The position numbers and the translations under genes were made by a program. 64,000 nt of DNA, from NCBI GenBank assembly GCA_030426265.1, contig JAUHYP010000006.1, positions 62,001 to 126,000 of the forward strand. The letters run 5' to 3'. Source of the stretch: Gammaproteobacteria bacterium. Lineage in GTDB: Bacteria; Pseudomonadota; Gammaproteobacteria; Xanthomonadales; SZUA-36. This document shows positions 18,012-26,918 of the stretch, piece by piece. Every line of letters begins with the position of its first letter. The first letter of the stretch is position 1. The notes under the pieces are model-generated. The model searched no databases. It saw only the letters and a list, made by a program, of their open reading frames with translations, and was not told where the DNA came from.

Positions 18012-20224
18012 CGCATGGTCAGCGCCAGGCTGCCCACCTCGCTGCGGGCGCGCCGCAGGTCGTCCTCGATGGCCTCAAGCAGTTCGATGAACTCGGGGCG
18101 GTCGCGGAGTGGATCCAGGCGACCATCCATTTCCAGGACCCAGGCCTGACGCCAGCCACGGTTGTAGGCCTCGCGCAGATCCGCGAGGGCCGCTTCCGGG
18201 TCGTCCCGAAGCAGGTCCACCACCGACTGGGTGTAGTAGATGTCGGCATGGTCGATACCGTTGATTCGCGCCCGGTTGAGGGCGCGCTCGGCCTCGGCCA
18301 GCCGTTGTTGGCCCAGGGCCTCGTCACCGACCAGCCCATGCAGGTAGGCCGCCATGGTCAGCGAAAATAGCTGGTCCTCCTTGAAGGTCGCGTCCTCGCT
18401 GGTGTCGATGGCCTGTTCGAATTCGGACAGGGCTGCCGGGAGGTCCCGGTCGACGATCCGGATCAGGCCCAGCAGGTGGTGATACTGCCGCTGGCGGATT
18501 TCCGGCAGCTCGTCCGGCTTCGGCCCGAACATGTCCCGGACCACGCTTTCCGCTTCCTCCAGCCGTCCTTCGATCAGCAACAGCTGGTAGTACTGGGACA
18601 ACAACTCCTGGTTCTGTCCGGCGTCCTCCAGGGCATCGAGCAACAGATTCATGGACTGCTCGTAATCACCCAGTTCCATCCAGGCCTTGGCCATCACCTG
18701 CACCGTGTTCGGGACGTCCGGCTCGAGCCGCCAGGCGCGGTGCGCCAGTTCCCAGCCCTTCACCAGTTCGCCGTTGTACAGCGACAGCCCGGAATAGGTG
18801 CGCAGCAGGGAGGCGGAATCGGGCTTGACCATTGTCAGGTCGCCGAGCAGCTGCTCCGCCGCCTTGTAATCGCCCTGGGAGTTCAGGTTGCCGGCGTAGT
18901 TGATCGCCAGCAGCTCGTTGAGGGGGTCGATGGCCATGGCGCCGCGCAACACCACGGCCTGCTCACCGATACGGCCGGTCTGGGCCAGCAGATTGGACAG
19001 CCAGAGATGGGCCGGGATGTAGGTATCGTTCAAAGCGATGGCCTGGCGCAAGGCGGATTCGGCCGAATCCTGCTGGCCGATCTCCATACGGGCCAGACCC
19101 AGGGCCGCGTAAGCCTCGGCGGACTCCGGATCCAGCGCCAGCGCTTTCTCGATCATCGGCATGGCGCGCTCGATGGCGCGCTGCGGACCGATGTTGCCGT
19201 ACAGCGACAGCAGGATCCAGGTGTCGCCCATGGCCGCGTACGCCGGCGCGTACTGCGCGTCGTGCTCCAGCGCCTCGGCGAACAGCTGGATGGCCTTCTG
19301 CAGCTCCGCGGGCGTGCGCCGCCACCAGTGCAGTCTTCCGTTGCGATAGGCCTCGAAGGCGTCGATGTTCTGCGGGCGGGCGCCCGGGCTGGCCAGCGCC
19401 AGGCCTCTGAAGTTCTCGACCAGGGCGTCGGCGATGGCGCTGGCGACCTCGTCCTGCAACTCGAACACGTCGTTCAGCTCGCGATCGAAGGTCTCCGACC
19501 AGATGTGGTAGCCGTCCTCGACGTTGATCAGCTGGGCCGTCATGCGGATGCGGTTGCCGGCCGTGCGCAGGCTGCCCTCGAGCACCGTACTCACGTTCAG
19601 GCGGCGGCCGATTTCGCGAATGTCCTGCTGCGGATTGCGAAAGGCGAAGGAGGACGTGCGCGCCGCCACGTGCAGGCCGTCCACCTGGGCCAACAGGTTG
19701 AGGATTTCCTCGGCCATTCCGTCCGACAGGTGCGCCTGGTCGCCGCCTTCGCTGAGATCAGCGAAAGGCAATACGGCGATGGAGTTCTCCGGTGCCGTGA
19801 AGCTGCGCCCCGCGGGCGCGGGCGCAGCGATGGCCTGGAGGTCCGGCTCGTCCAGCACGTTGGCGTAGTACTTGTAGAAGCCCAGGCCCATGGCGCCGGT
19901 GGCGGCCATCATCACCGCGAACAGGGTAAAGGTCTGGGCCTGGCCGAGCAGGCTGTCGTCGCTGGTGCGACGGATGCCCTGGCCGGTGACATCGAACTGC
20001 CAGGCCAGGAAAAAGACGACGGGGAAACCGAGGATGAGGGTGATGACCACCAGGGTGGGCAGCCAGTCGGGCAGGCGCAGGGGCTCCACCGCGGCGTCCA
20101 TGAGCTGCAACACCACGAAAACGCCCACGGCGTACGCGCCGAGCGTCTTGAGCACCTTGCGGCGGGACAGTTCACCCAGCACCGCAGCGATGAACGAACG
20201 CTTTTCTTCCTCCTCCCCCATCAC
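18008..20224 (-). CDS. Membrane protein with TolB-like domain and TPR repeats
   Basis: 738 aa. The N-terminus has the ELSRRKVLKTLGAYAVG segment with two transmembrane helices (about 27-45 and 54-73), and a third possible helix at about 96-114. A TolB/FlgO-like domain begins at SIAVLPFADLSEGG (about 148) and runs to about 260. The rest is tetratricopeptide repeats (about 280-700). This architecture is frequent in Xanthomonadales, often joined to cyclase or kinase domains; here there is none. Probably a cytoplasmic-membrane scaffold with an extracytoplasmic or cytoplasmic TPR array; substrate unknown. The frame starts at GTG (20224), with an ATG one codon later. AGGAG is 10 nt upstream of the GTG. 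Confidence 0.85.
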   Translation of the reverse strand: MMGEEEEKRSFIAAVLGELSRRKVLKTLGAYAVGVFVVLQLMDAAVEPLRLPDWLPTLVVITLILGFPVVFFLAWQFDVTGQGIRRTSDDSLLGQAQTFTLFAVMMAATGAMGLGFYKYYANVLDEPDLQAIAAPAPAGRSFTAPENSIAVLPFADLSEGGDQAHLSDGMAEEILNLLAQVDGLHVAARTSSFAFRNPQQDIREIGRRLNVSTVLEGSLRTAGNRIRMTAQLINVEDGYHIWSETFDRELNDVFELQDEVASAIADALVENFRGLALASPGARPQNIDAFEAYRNGRLHWWRRTPAELQKAIQLFAEALEHDAQYAPAYAAMGDTWILLSLYGNIGPQRAIERAMPMIEKALALDPESAEAYAALGLARMEIGQQDSAESALRQAIALNDTYIPAHLWLSNLLAQTGRIGEQAVVLRGAMAIDPLNELLAINYAGNLNSQGDYKAAEQLLGDLTMVKPDSASLLRTYSGLSLYNGELVKGWELAHRAWRLEPDVPNTVQVMAKAWMELGDYEQSMNLLLDALEDAGQNQELLSQYYQLLLIEGRLEEAESVVRDMFGPKPDELPEIRQRQYHHLLGLIRIVDRDLPAALSEFEQAIDTSEDATFKEDQLFSLTMAAYLHGLVGDEALGQQRLAEAERALNRARINGIDHADIYYTQSVVDLLRDDPEAALADLREAYNRGWRQAWVLEMDGRLDPLRDRPEFIELLEAIEDDLRRARSEVGSLALTMR

Positions 20225-20244
20225 AGCCCAACGGCTCCTTTCCT

Positions 20245-21126
20245 TCAGTCCGGTGTGTCGCTCGCGCCGCGCTTGATCCTGATCAGGGCGGAGGTGTCAT
20301 CGTCGTAACCACCCTCATCCACGAGCCTTGCGTAATCCGTGATGGCCGCATCGACCATCGGTAATTCAATATCCAACTCCCGTGCCAGCGCGTCGCAGAT
20401 GCGCAGATCCTTCAGCAACAGGCCCGATTTGAAGCCGGGCTCGAAGCGGTCCGCGAGCATCGTCCGGCCCCGGTGATCGAGGAACCAGTTGCCGGCCGCT
20501 CCCGCCGAGAGTACTTCCATAAGACGCTCCGAAGGCAGATTTAGTTTCTCCGAAAATGCGAGCGCCTCGCAGACGGCCTCGGCAATGCCCGCCACCATGA
20601 CCTGGTTGACGGCCTTGGTGGCCTGTCCCGAGCCGACTTCGCCCATCACGGCCAGGCGGGCCGAAAAGGCCTCCAGGACTGGCCGGATTCGCTCAAGTGT
20701 GGCGGATTCGCCCCCTGCCATGACCGAGAGCGTGCCCTTGCGCGCGCCCTCGACGCCGCCGGACACCGGCGCATCGACGTAACCCACGCCCGCCTCGGCG
20801 AGTTCCGCGGCCAGCCGCCGGGTGGTCATGGGGCTGACGGTGGAGGCGTCGATCACGACGTCTCCTGGCGACAAGCCCGGCCGGCAGGCCGAAATCACGG
20901 CTTCGAGATCACCATCCGCGGACACGCAGGTCAGCACCACGTTGCCGCGCCGCGCCAGGTCGGCCGGATCGGCCGCGGCCGGAACACCGAGTTCCGTGGC
21001 CAGTTCGTCGGCGCGGTGAGGTGTGCGGTTCCACACGGAGGCCAGCAGCCCGGCGGAGGCGAGATGCCGCGCCATGGGACCGCCCATGGCCCCCAGGCCG
21101 ATCACGCCGACTCGCAATTCACTCAT
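20245..21126 (-). CDS. NAD(P)-dependent beta-hydroxyacid dehydrogenase
   Basis: 293 aa. Rossmann motif VGVIGLGAMGGPMARHL (residues 6-22), substrate motif YVDAPVSGGVEGARKG (about 116-131), and the catalytic Lys in GSGQATKAVNQVMV (about 168). This is the 3-hydroxyisobutyrate/tartronate semialdehyde reductase superfamily; the exact substrate cannot be read from the sequence. Clear GGAG ribosome-binding site before the ATG. Neighbours (a PII gene upstream on the same strand) give no pathway hint. Confidence 0.9.
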   Translation of the reverse strand: MSELRVGVIGLGAMGGPMARHLASAGLLASVWNRTPHRADELATELGVPAAADPADLARRGNVVLTCVSADGDLEAVISACRPGLSPGDVVIDASTVSPMTTRRLAAELAEAGVGYVDAPVSGGVEGARKGTLSVMAGGESATLERIRPVLEAFSARLAVMGEVGSGQATKAVNQVMVAGIAEAVCEALAFSEKLNLPSERLMEVLSAGAAGNWFLDHRGRTMLADRFEPGFKSGLLLKDLRICDALARELDIELPMVDAAITDYARLVDEGGYDDDTSALIRIKRGASDTPD

Positions 21127-21231
21127 GAGGGGTTCTCCATCACAGCGCCGGACTGTCGTGCCAGTGACACGACGCGCCGAAAAGGGTTCCGGTTCGGGAA
21201 AGGGACCGGGACGAACGGAAACCGCGGCGCG

Positions 21232-21929
<698 letters not shown>

Positions 21930-22030
21930 TCCCCGAATCCGGCCTCCTACAGGTATTTCATCCTTCAACGACTGACGCGCGGCGCGCGGCGCGCCATGCT
22001 GGTACCTGTTTTACACGGAACCCGACGACC

Positions 22031-23551
22031 ATGGGCCTCGCCCGCGTTTACAGCCGCGCCTCCGCGGGGGTGCAGGCGCCCCAGGTGACCGTCGAAGCGC
22101 ACCTGTCCAACGGGTTGCCGAAGACCACCATTGTGGGCATGCCGAAGAAGGCCGTCACGGAAGCCCGCGACCGCGTCCGTGCGGCGATCATGACCTCCGG
22201 CTTCGGGTTCCCGAGGGACAAGGTCATCACCGTGGCGCTGGCGCCCGCCGAACTGCCCAAGGACGGCGGCTGTTTCGACCTGCCGATCGCCCTGGGCATC
22301 CTCGCCGCCTCCCGCCAGGCCCGGCCCGACCGCCTGGAGGACACGGAGTTCCTGGGGGAGCTGTCACTGGGGGGTGAACTGCGGCCTGTGCGCGGCGCCC
22401 TGCCGGCCGCCCTGCGGGCGCGGGACGCGGGCCGGACCCTGGTGCTGCCCCGCGCCAATGGCCCGGAAGTCACCCTGCTCGGCAGCGGGCGCTTCCTCTG
22501 CGCCGACACCCTCACCCAGGTCACGGAATGGATGGCCGGCAAGGGTGAACTGGCCGCTCCGGAGCCCGGCCCCGTCGCCGCGCCGGCCCGGATTCCCGAC
22601 CTCGCGGACGTCATCGGCCAGCACCGTGCGCGCCGCGCGCTGGAAGTGGCCGCTGCCGGGGGGCACAACCTCCTGTTCAGCGGACCGCCCGGCACCGGCA
22701 AGACCATGCTCGCCTCGCGCCTGCCCGGCGTTCTGCCCGGCATGAGCGAAGACGAAGCCCTGGAGACCGCGGCCATCCACTCGGTGAGCGCACAGGGGCT
22801 CGACCCCGTCCAGTGGCGCACGCGGCCCTTTCGCGCACCGCATCACACGGCCAGCGCACCGGCCCTGGTGGGCGGTGGTTCCTCACCGCGGCCCGGAGAG
22901 ATTTCGCTGGCGCACAACGGCGTCCTGTTCCTGGACGAGCTGCCCGAATTCCCGCGCCACGTGCTGGAGGTCCTGCGCGAACCGATGGAGTCCGGGCGCA
23001 TCCTGATCTCCCGGGCAATTCAGCAGGCGGAGTACCCCGCCGCCTTTCAGCTGGTCTGCGCCATGAATCCCTGCCCGTGCGGACGCGGCGGCGAGGAATC
23101 GGGCGAATGCGGCTGCACCGCCGACCAGGTGCAACGCTATCGCAGCCGGGTCTCCGGCCCCTTGCTGGACCGCATCGACCTGCAGGTGGAAGTGCCGCGC
23201 CCGTCGACGGACGTGCTTCGACCCGGGGCCGAGCGCGGTGAAGCATCGTCCTCGGTCCGGGATCGGGTCGGGGCGGCGCGCGCCATTCAGCTCGAACGCG
23301 ACGGCAGGTTGAACGCGCGCCTGGACGCGCCGGGCGTGGCCCGCGTCTGTCGGCTCGAGGGCCGACTGTGGGCCTGCCTGCAGAAGGCCGCGCGGCGCCA
23401 CGCGCTCAGCCCCCGCGCCTGCCACCGGATTCTCAAGGTGGCCCGGACCATCGCCGACCTGGATGGGGGCGGCGGCCTCCGGCTCGATCACCTGGCCGAG
23501 GCCATCGACCTGCGCCAGGCGGGCCGCCGGTCGATGGCGGACTGGGAATGA
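22031..23551 (+). CDS. comM: YifB/ComM-family Mg-chelatase-like AAA+ ATPase
   Basis: 506 aa starting MGLARVYSRASAGVQAP. N-terminal ChlI-type Lon-like domain with IVGMPKKAVTEARDRVRAA; AAA+ module with Walker A SGPPGTGKTMLASRLPG (about 216) and Walker B FLDELPEF (about 300). A C4-type zinc motif CPCGRGG..GECGC lies at about 349-364. The C-terminal helical ComM domain reads RACHRILKVARTIADL. In naturally transformable relatives ComM is a helicase promoting branch migration during transformation. The gene is also found in non-transformable species. Confidence 0.94.
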   Translation: MGLARVYSRASAGVQAPQVTVEAHLSNGLPKTTIVGMPKKAVTEARDRVRAAIMTSGFGFPRDKVITVALAPAELPKDGGCFDLPIALGILAASRQARPDRLEDTEFLGELSLGGELRPVRGALPAALRARDAGRTLVLPRANGPEVTLLGSGRFLCADTLTQVTEWMAGKGELAAPEPGPVAAPARIPDLADVIGQHRARRALEVAAAGGHNLLFSGPPGTGKTMLASRLPGVLPGMSEDEALETAAIHSVSAQGLDPVQWRTRPFRAPHHTASAPALVGGGSSPRPGEISLAHNGVLFLDELPEFPRHVLEVLREPMESGRILISRAIQQAEYPAAFQLVCAMNPCPCGRGGEESGECGCTADQVQRYRSRVSGPLLDRIDLQVEVPRPSTDVLRPGAERGEASSSVRDRVGAARAIQLERDGRLNARLDAPGVARVCRLEGRLWACLQKAARRHALSPRACHRILKVARTIADLDGGGGLRLDHLAEAIDLRQAGRRSMADWE

Positions 23552-23631
23552 ATCGGCGCCATCGCATGGCCCGCCGGGCATCGATACCGGGTCATCCAGC
23601 CGGCCTCCGGCATTCCGCCGGGGACGTCTCA

Positions 23632-23659
23632 TTGCAGGGCCTTCGGAAGATGGTAAGCT
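23632..23659 (+). promoter_or_regulatory. Candidate sigma-70 promoter of the LytTR regulator gene
   Basis: TTGCAG (23632-23637), 16-nt spacer, TAAGCT (23654-23659). Lies in the 293-nt gap between comM and the regulator start at 23845, so the leader would be about 180 nt. No other promoter-like pair is as good in that gap. Confidence 0.4.
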
Positions 23660-23844
23660 GTTTGTCCGCGTTGCCCGCCGCAGTGTTCGAATCGCACCGA
23701 GCCGGGCGCCTCCCCCGCGACGGTACGGTACGGGTGCTGTTCACCGACCCGGCCACCGCCCGCGCCCCGGGGCCGATGGCGACGCACGGAGGTCCCGGGG
23801 GGGACCATTGGACCGAGGATGTCGCGACTTCGCCACGAATTCGA

Positions 23845-24666
23845 GTGAGTACGCCGCCCACCAAGACGCTCCAGGCCCTGATCGTCGATGACGAGGCGCT
23901 GGCCAGGCGCGGCCTCAAGCACCGGCTCAAGTCCATCGATGGCGTGAGCATCGCCGGCGAGGCCTGCAATGGCCGCGAGGCTGTCGCGATGATTCGTGAG
24001 CTCTCGCCGGACCTTGTCTTTCTCGACATCCAGATGCCGGGCATGAACGGCTTCGACGTCATCCGCGAACTCCAGTCCGAGGACCTGCCGGCGATCCTGT
24101 TCGTCACCGCTTACGACGAGTACGCCATCGACGCCTTCGAGGTCAACGCGGTGGATTACCTGCTCAAGCCCATCGACGACCAGCGGCTCGATCGCGCCCT
24201 GAGCAAGGTGCGCGAACGGCTCGGGCGTCGACGCGCCCAATCGCAGAAGAACCTGCTGCTGAAACTGCTCGGCGAGTTGACCGGCGAACCGATCGCCAGC
24301 GTCAGCGACCTCGAACGGCGGGGAATGAACCGCATCAAGCGCGAGCTGCCCAAGCTGGCCATCCGTGACGCCGGCAAGACCACCTGGGTTCGCCAGGAAG
24401 ACATCGAGTGGGTGGATGCCGCCGGCGACTACATGTGCGTCCATGCCCTGGGCGAAACCCACATCATGCGCAAGACCATGAAGGAGCTCGAGAGGGAACT
24501 CGACGCGGATTTCCTGCAGCGCATTCACCGCTCCACCATCGTGAACATCAACTGCGTGAAGGAGATGCAGAGCCACATCAACGGCGAGTATTTCCTTACC
24601 CTGGAGAGCGGCCACACGGTCAAGCTCTCGCGGACCTACAAGGAAAAGCTCAAGTTCCTGCAGTGA
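23845..24666 (+). CDS. LytTR-family response regulator (AlgR-like)
   Basis: 273 aa from the GTG at 23845. Receiver domain: QALIVDDEALARRGLKHRL at about 9-27, phosphoacceptor Asp in LVFLDIQMPGMNGFD (about 61), Thr in FVTAYDEYAIDAF, and Lys in YLLKPIDD (about 110). The C-terminal LytTR DNA-binding domain spans about 170-272 with the IEWVDAAGDYMCVH and QRIHRSTIVNI segments. It controls transcription by binding direct repeats. No histidine kinase gene is adjacent, so its partner is elsewhere. Confidence 0.92.
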   Translation: MSTPPTKTLQALIVDDEALARRGLKHRLKSIDGVSIAGEACNGREAVAMIRELSPDLVFLDIQMPGMNGFDVIRELQSEDLPAILFVTAYDEYAIDAFEVNAVDYLLKPIDDQRLDRALSKVRERLGRRRAQSQKNLLLKLLGELTGEPIASVSDLERRGMNRIKRELPKLAIRDAGKTTWVRQEDIEWVDAAGDYMCVHALGETHIMRKTMKELERELDADFLQRIHRSTIVNINCVKEMQSHINGEYFLTLESGHTVKLSRTYKEKLKFLQ

Positions 24667-24961
24667 CCGCGCCTGCCATGCCGGGCACGGCCGCATCCTC
24701 CGCACGACCCACGAAACGTTTCGTCGCCGGCCCGACTCCGGTCGGCGCAACCGTGACCTCTGTCATAGGCCAGCGCTCCCGTGGCTCCCTAATCTCGATT
24801 CCGACGACCGGCGGCGTAACCTTCCAGGCCCCATCGGCGTCATAGGTAACAAGGGCGTCAAGGCGAGCATGCAAGCCACGACACACCCGATCATGCCAGC
24901 AGTGGGATCGATTGTTTTCTCCCTGATCATCGTCTGACCAACGATCCTCACCTGGCTTGAA
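24667..24961. other. Gene-poor gap between the LytTR regulator and the HAD gene
   Basis: About 295 nt, richer in A/T than the coding sequence on either side. An 8-mer GTCATAGG occurs twice (24762-24769 and 24839-24846). A minus-strand frame (24763-24930, 55 codons, MIREKTIDPTAG...) has one hydrophobic stretch but no clear ribosome-binding site. I do not support it as a gene. Could hold a promoter, a small RNA or a decayed gene. Confidence 0.4.
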
Positions 24962-24995
24962 GGCCCCGGCGGAGCTCCCTCTCTCCGCCGGGGCC
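24962..24995. terminator. Strong GC hairpin upstream of the HAD gene
   Basis: Perfect 13-bp inverted repeat (24962-24974 with 24983-24995) and an 8-nt loop. No T-tract on either strand. Position 26 nt before the next start suggests either the end of transcription from the left or a 5' leader structure of the HAD gene. Confidence 0.55.
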
Positions 24996-25020
24996 GACTT
25001 ATGTGGGCTACCATCGCGCC

Positions 25021-25662
25021 ATGCCCACGCCAGTCATTCTCGACCTCGACGGCACCCTGATGCCCAGCCACGCGGTGGACAACCAGTGCTACTGGAGGGC
25101 CGTGGGCGAGAGCTTCGGTCGTTCCGTGGAAACCCTGGACCTCTCCGGCTTCGACAACGTCACCGACGACGGGCTGCTCCGCGACTGGTGCCTCGCAACG
25201 CTCGGCCGGACACCCTCGGCGCCTGAGCGCGAGGACGTGCGCGCGCGCTTCCTGGCGCTGATCGAGGCGTCTGCGAAGGCGGAACCGGCCGCCTTTGCGC
25301 CCACGCCGGGCCTGCAGGAATGGCTCGAGCGGCAGCCGCGCGGCTCGGTGGCGGTGGCCACCGGTGGCTGGGAGCACACCGCCCGCTGGAAGCTTCGCGC
25401 CGCGGGACTGGACCGCTTCGAACTGCCCCTGGCCGGATCGAACAGCGACCCGGACCGACCCGCGATCATGCGTCGCGCCCGCGCACGCCTGGCCCCGGCG
25501 TTTGCCGCGCACACCCCGGTGTACCTGGGCGACGGCCCCTGGGACCTGGCGGCGGCGATGCAACTGGGCTGGGGCTTCATCGGCATCGCCGAAGGAGACC
25601 GCGCCGAGCGCCTGCGACGGGCCGGCGCCGAACGGGTCGTGCAGGACTTCTCGCAGCTGTAG
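25021..25662 (+). CDS. HAD-superfamily phosphatase
   Basis: 213 aa. HAD motif I DLDGTLM (residues 8-14), motif II at VATGGWE (about 117-123), and a basic residue in the MRRARARL helix as motif III. Motif IV is GDGPWD (about 176-181). An alpha-helical cap lies between residues 20 and 90, so it is a small C1-cap phosphoglycolate-phosphatase-like enzyme. Substrate not predictable. ATG at 25021, 25 nt after the hairpin. Confidence 0.85.
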   Translation: MPTPVILDLDGTLMPSHAVDNQCYWRAVGESFGRSVETLDLSGFDNVTDDGLLRDWCLATLGRTPSAPEREDVRARFLALIEASAKAEPAAFAPTPGLQEWLERQPRGSVAVATGGWEHTARWKLRAAGLDRFELPLAGSNSDPDRPAIMRRARARLAPAFAAHTPVYLGDGPWDLAAAMQLGWGFIGIAEGDRAERLRRAGAERVVQDFSQL

Positions 25663-25796
25663 ACCAGAAGGCCGACGCCCTGACCGGTCCCGGCTCCCTC
25701 CATCCGTCCCAGGGCTCGCACTGACGAGGCCGAACACGCCCCGGCTGCTGAAACACGAACGATTTCGTATCATTAGGGACAGGGAAGATCCCCCGA

Positions 25797-26918
25797 TTGA
25801 CGAGTCGCCCCCCAATTCTGACGCACAGCGCTAGGGACCACCGCTTGCCGGCTTCGCCGACCCGGCACGGCCTGCGTTTGTCCATTGCCTGCCTGGCCAC
25901 GGTGCTCGCGACGTCATCCCTGCAGGGTCGTGAGACCGTGGGCACGACGCACTGGGAGCCCAGGGCGGCCCACCAGGCGCTGGCGCAGGTGGACCGCGAG
26001 GCGGCCGTTCGCGACCTGCTGAGCCTGACCATCGCCGGCAGTGAGGCCGAACTGTTCGATCAACTGGAAACCCTCCGGGCGAACCGGGACTGGCCGGCCC
26101 CGGCCCGGGACGCCGTGGCCTGGTCGTACACGCAGGCCCTGCGGGAGTTGCCGTCCGGATCGGTGTCACCGGACCTGCTGGAGTGGCTGAAGACCTGGAA
26201 GCCCGCCGCGCTGATTCCGCACGAGGACCACGGGGAAGGCTGGGTGCCCCTGTTCAACGTGCGCGCCGCGGCGGCGGGCGTCGAACACGACTGGCTGCGC
26301 CAGGAAGCCCTGCTGGAAGGGCTCGCCCTGGTCGGTTCGCACCCACGGGCCCTGGCGGACGCCTACCTGATCGAAACCGAAGCGCCGGTGCGCGCAGGCT
26401 ACCTGCAGGCCCTGGACCAGGCCGCCCCGACGGAAATCGCGGGTGTGAAGGTCGTGGCCCTGGCGCGCCTGCCGGGGGAACCGGACCTGGCGCCGTTGGC
26501 CGCGCGCGCGGCGGCGCTCAGCCGGGACGTCACCGCCATGCGCCGGATTGTCGACCTTGGCGACGGGCCCGCCGTTCTTCACATGCTGCGCCACGCCGCC
26601 GCAACGCTGGGAAGCACCGATCGCATCGCCCTGTTGCGCTCCGCCCTGCTCAGCCCCAACCGGGAGGGCGCCGCCCTGGCGATGGCTGAATTGTACGAGG
26701 GGCTGGCCGGCCTGCCGGCGGCGGACGCCGCCCTGCTCGCGAGACTCGGCGACCCGGACCTCGGGGCGGCCGCCGCGCTGGCCCTCGCGGGCTCACCCGC
26801 CCTGGACACCCGCCTGGCCCTGGAAGCCCTGGCCGCCGGCGCCGACGGGCCGCGCACCCGCCGCGCCCGCCTGGCCCTGGACCTCCAGGCCGAGGCCACG
26901 GCCGGAGACGGGCCGTGA
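25797..26918 (+). CDS. Predicted secreted or envelope protein of unknown function
   Basis: 373 aa if started at the TTG at 25797. A second TTG at 25845, just after an AGGGACC site, is a good alternative. A hydrophobic signal-like segment (about residues 26-44, LRLSIACLATVLATSSLQG) is followed by an Ala/Leu-rich all-helical protein of repeated 30-40-residue units, somewhat HEAT-like. I recognise no catalytic motif. Its stop overlaps the ATG of the M14 carboxypeptidase gene by 4 nt, so the two are probably made together, perhaps as a companion or chaperone. That role is inference from position alone. Confidence 0.65.
   Translation: MTSRPPILTHSARDHRLPASPTRHGLRLSIACLATVLATSSLQGRETVGTTHWEPRAAHQALAQVDREAAVRDLLSLTIAGSEAELFDQLETLRANRDWPAPARDAVAWSYTQALRELPSGSVSPDLLEWLKTWKPAALIPHEDHGEGWVPLFNVRAAAAGVEHDWLRQEALLEGLALVGSHPRALADAYLIETEAPVRAGYLQALDQAAPTEIAGVKVVALARLPGEPDLAPLAARAAALSRDVTAMRRIVDLGDGPAVLHMLRHAAATLGSTDRIALLRSALLSPNREGAALAMAELYEGLAGLPAADAALLARLGDPDLGAAAALALAGSPALDTRLALEALAAGADGPRTRRARLALDLQAEATAGDGP

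Noticed and set aside
18476-20308. 610-codon plus-strand frame opposite the TolB/TPR gene
   Set aside because: No domain, strong amino-acid bias; the minus-strand protein has transmembrane helices and repeats.
24650-24930. Two short minus-strand frames in the gap before the HAD gene
   Set aside because: No clear ribosome-binding site, no recognised content, one overlaps the LytTR gene end.
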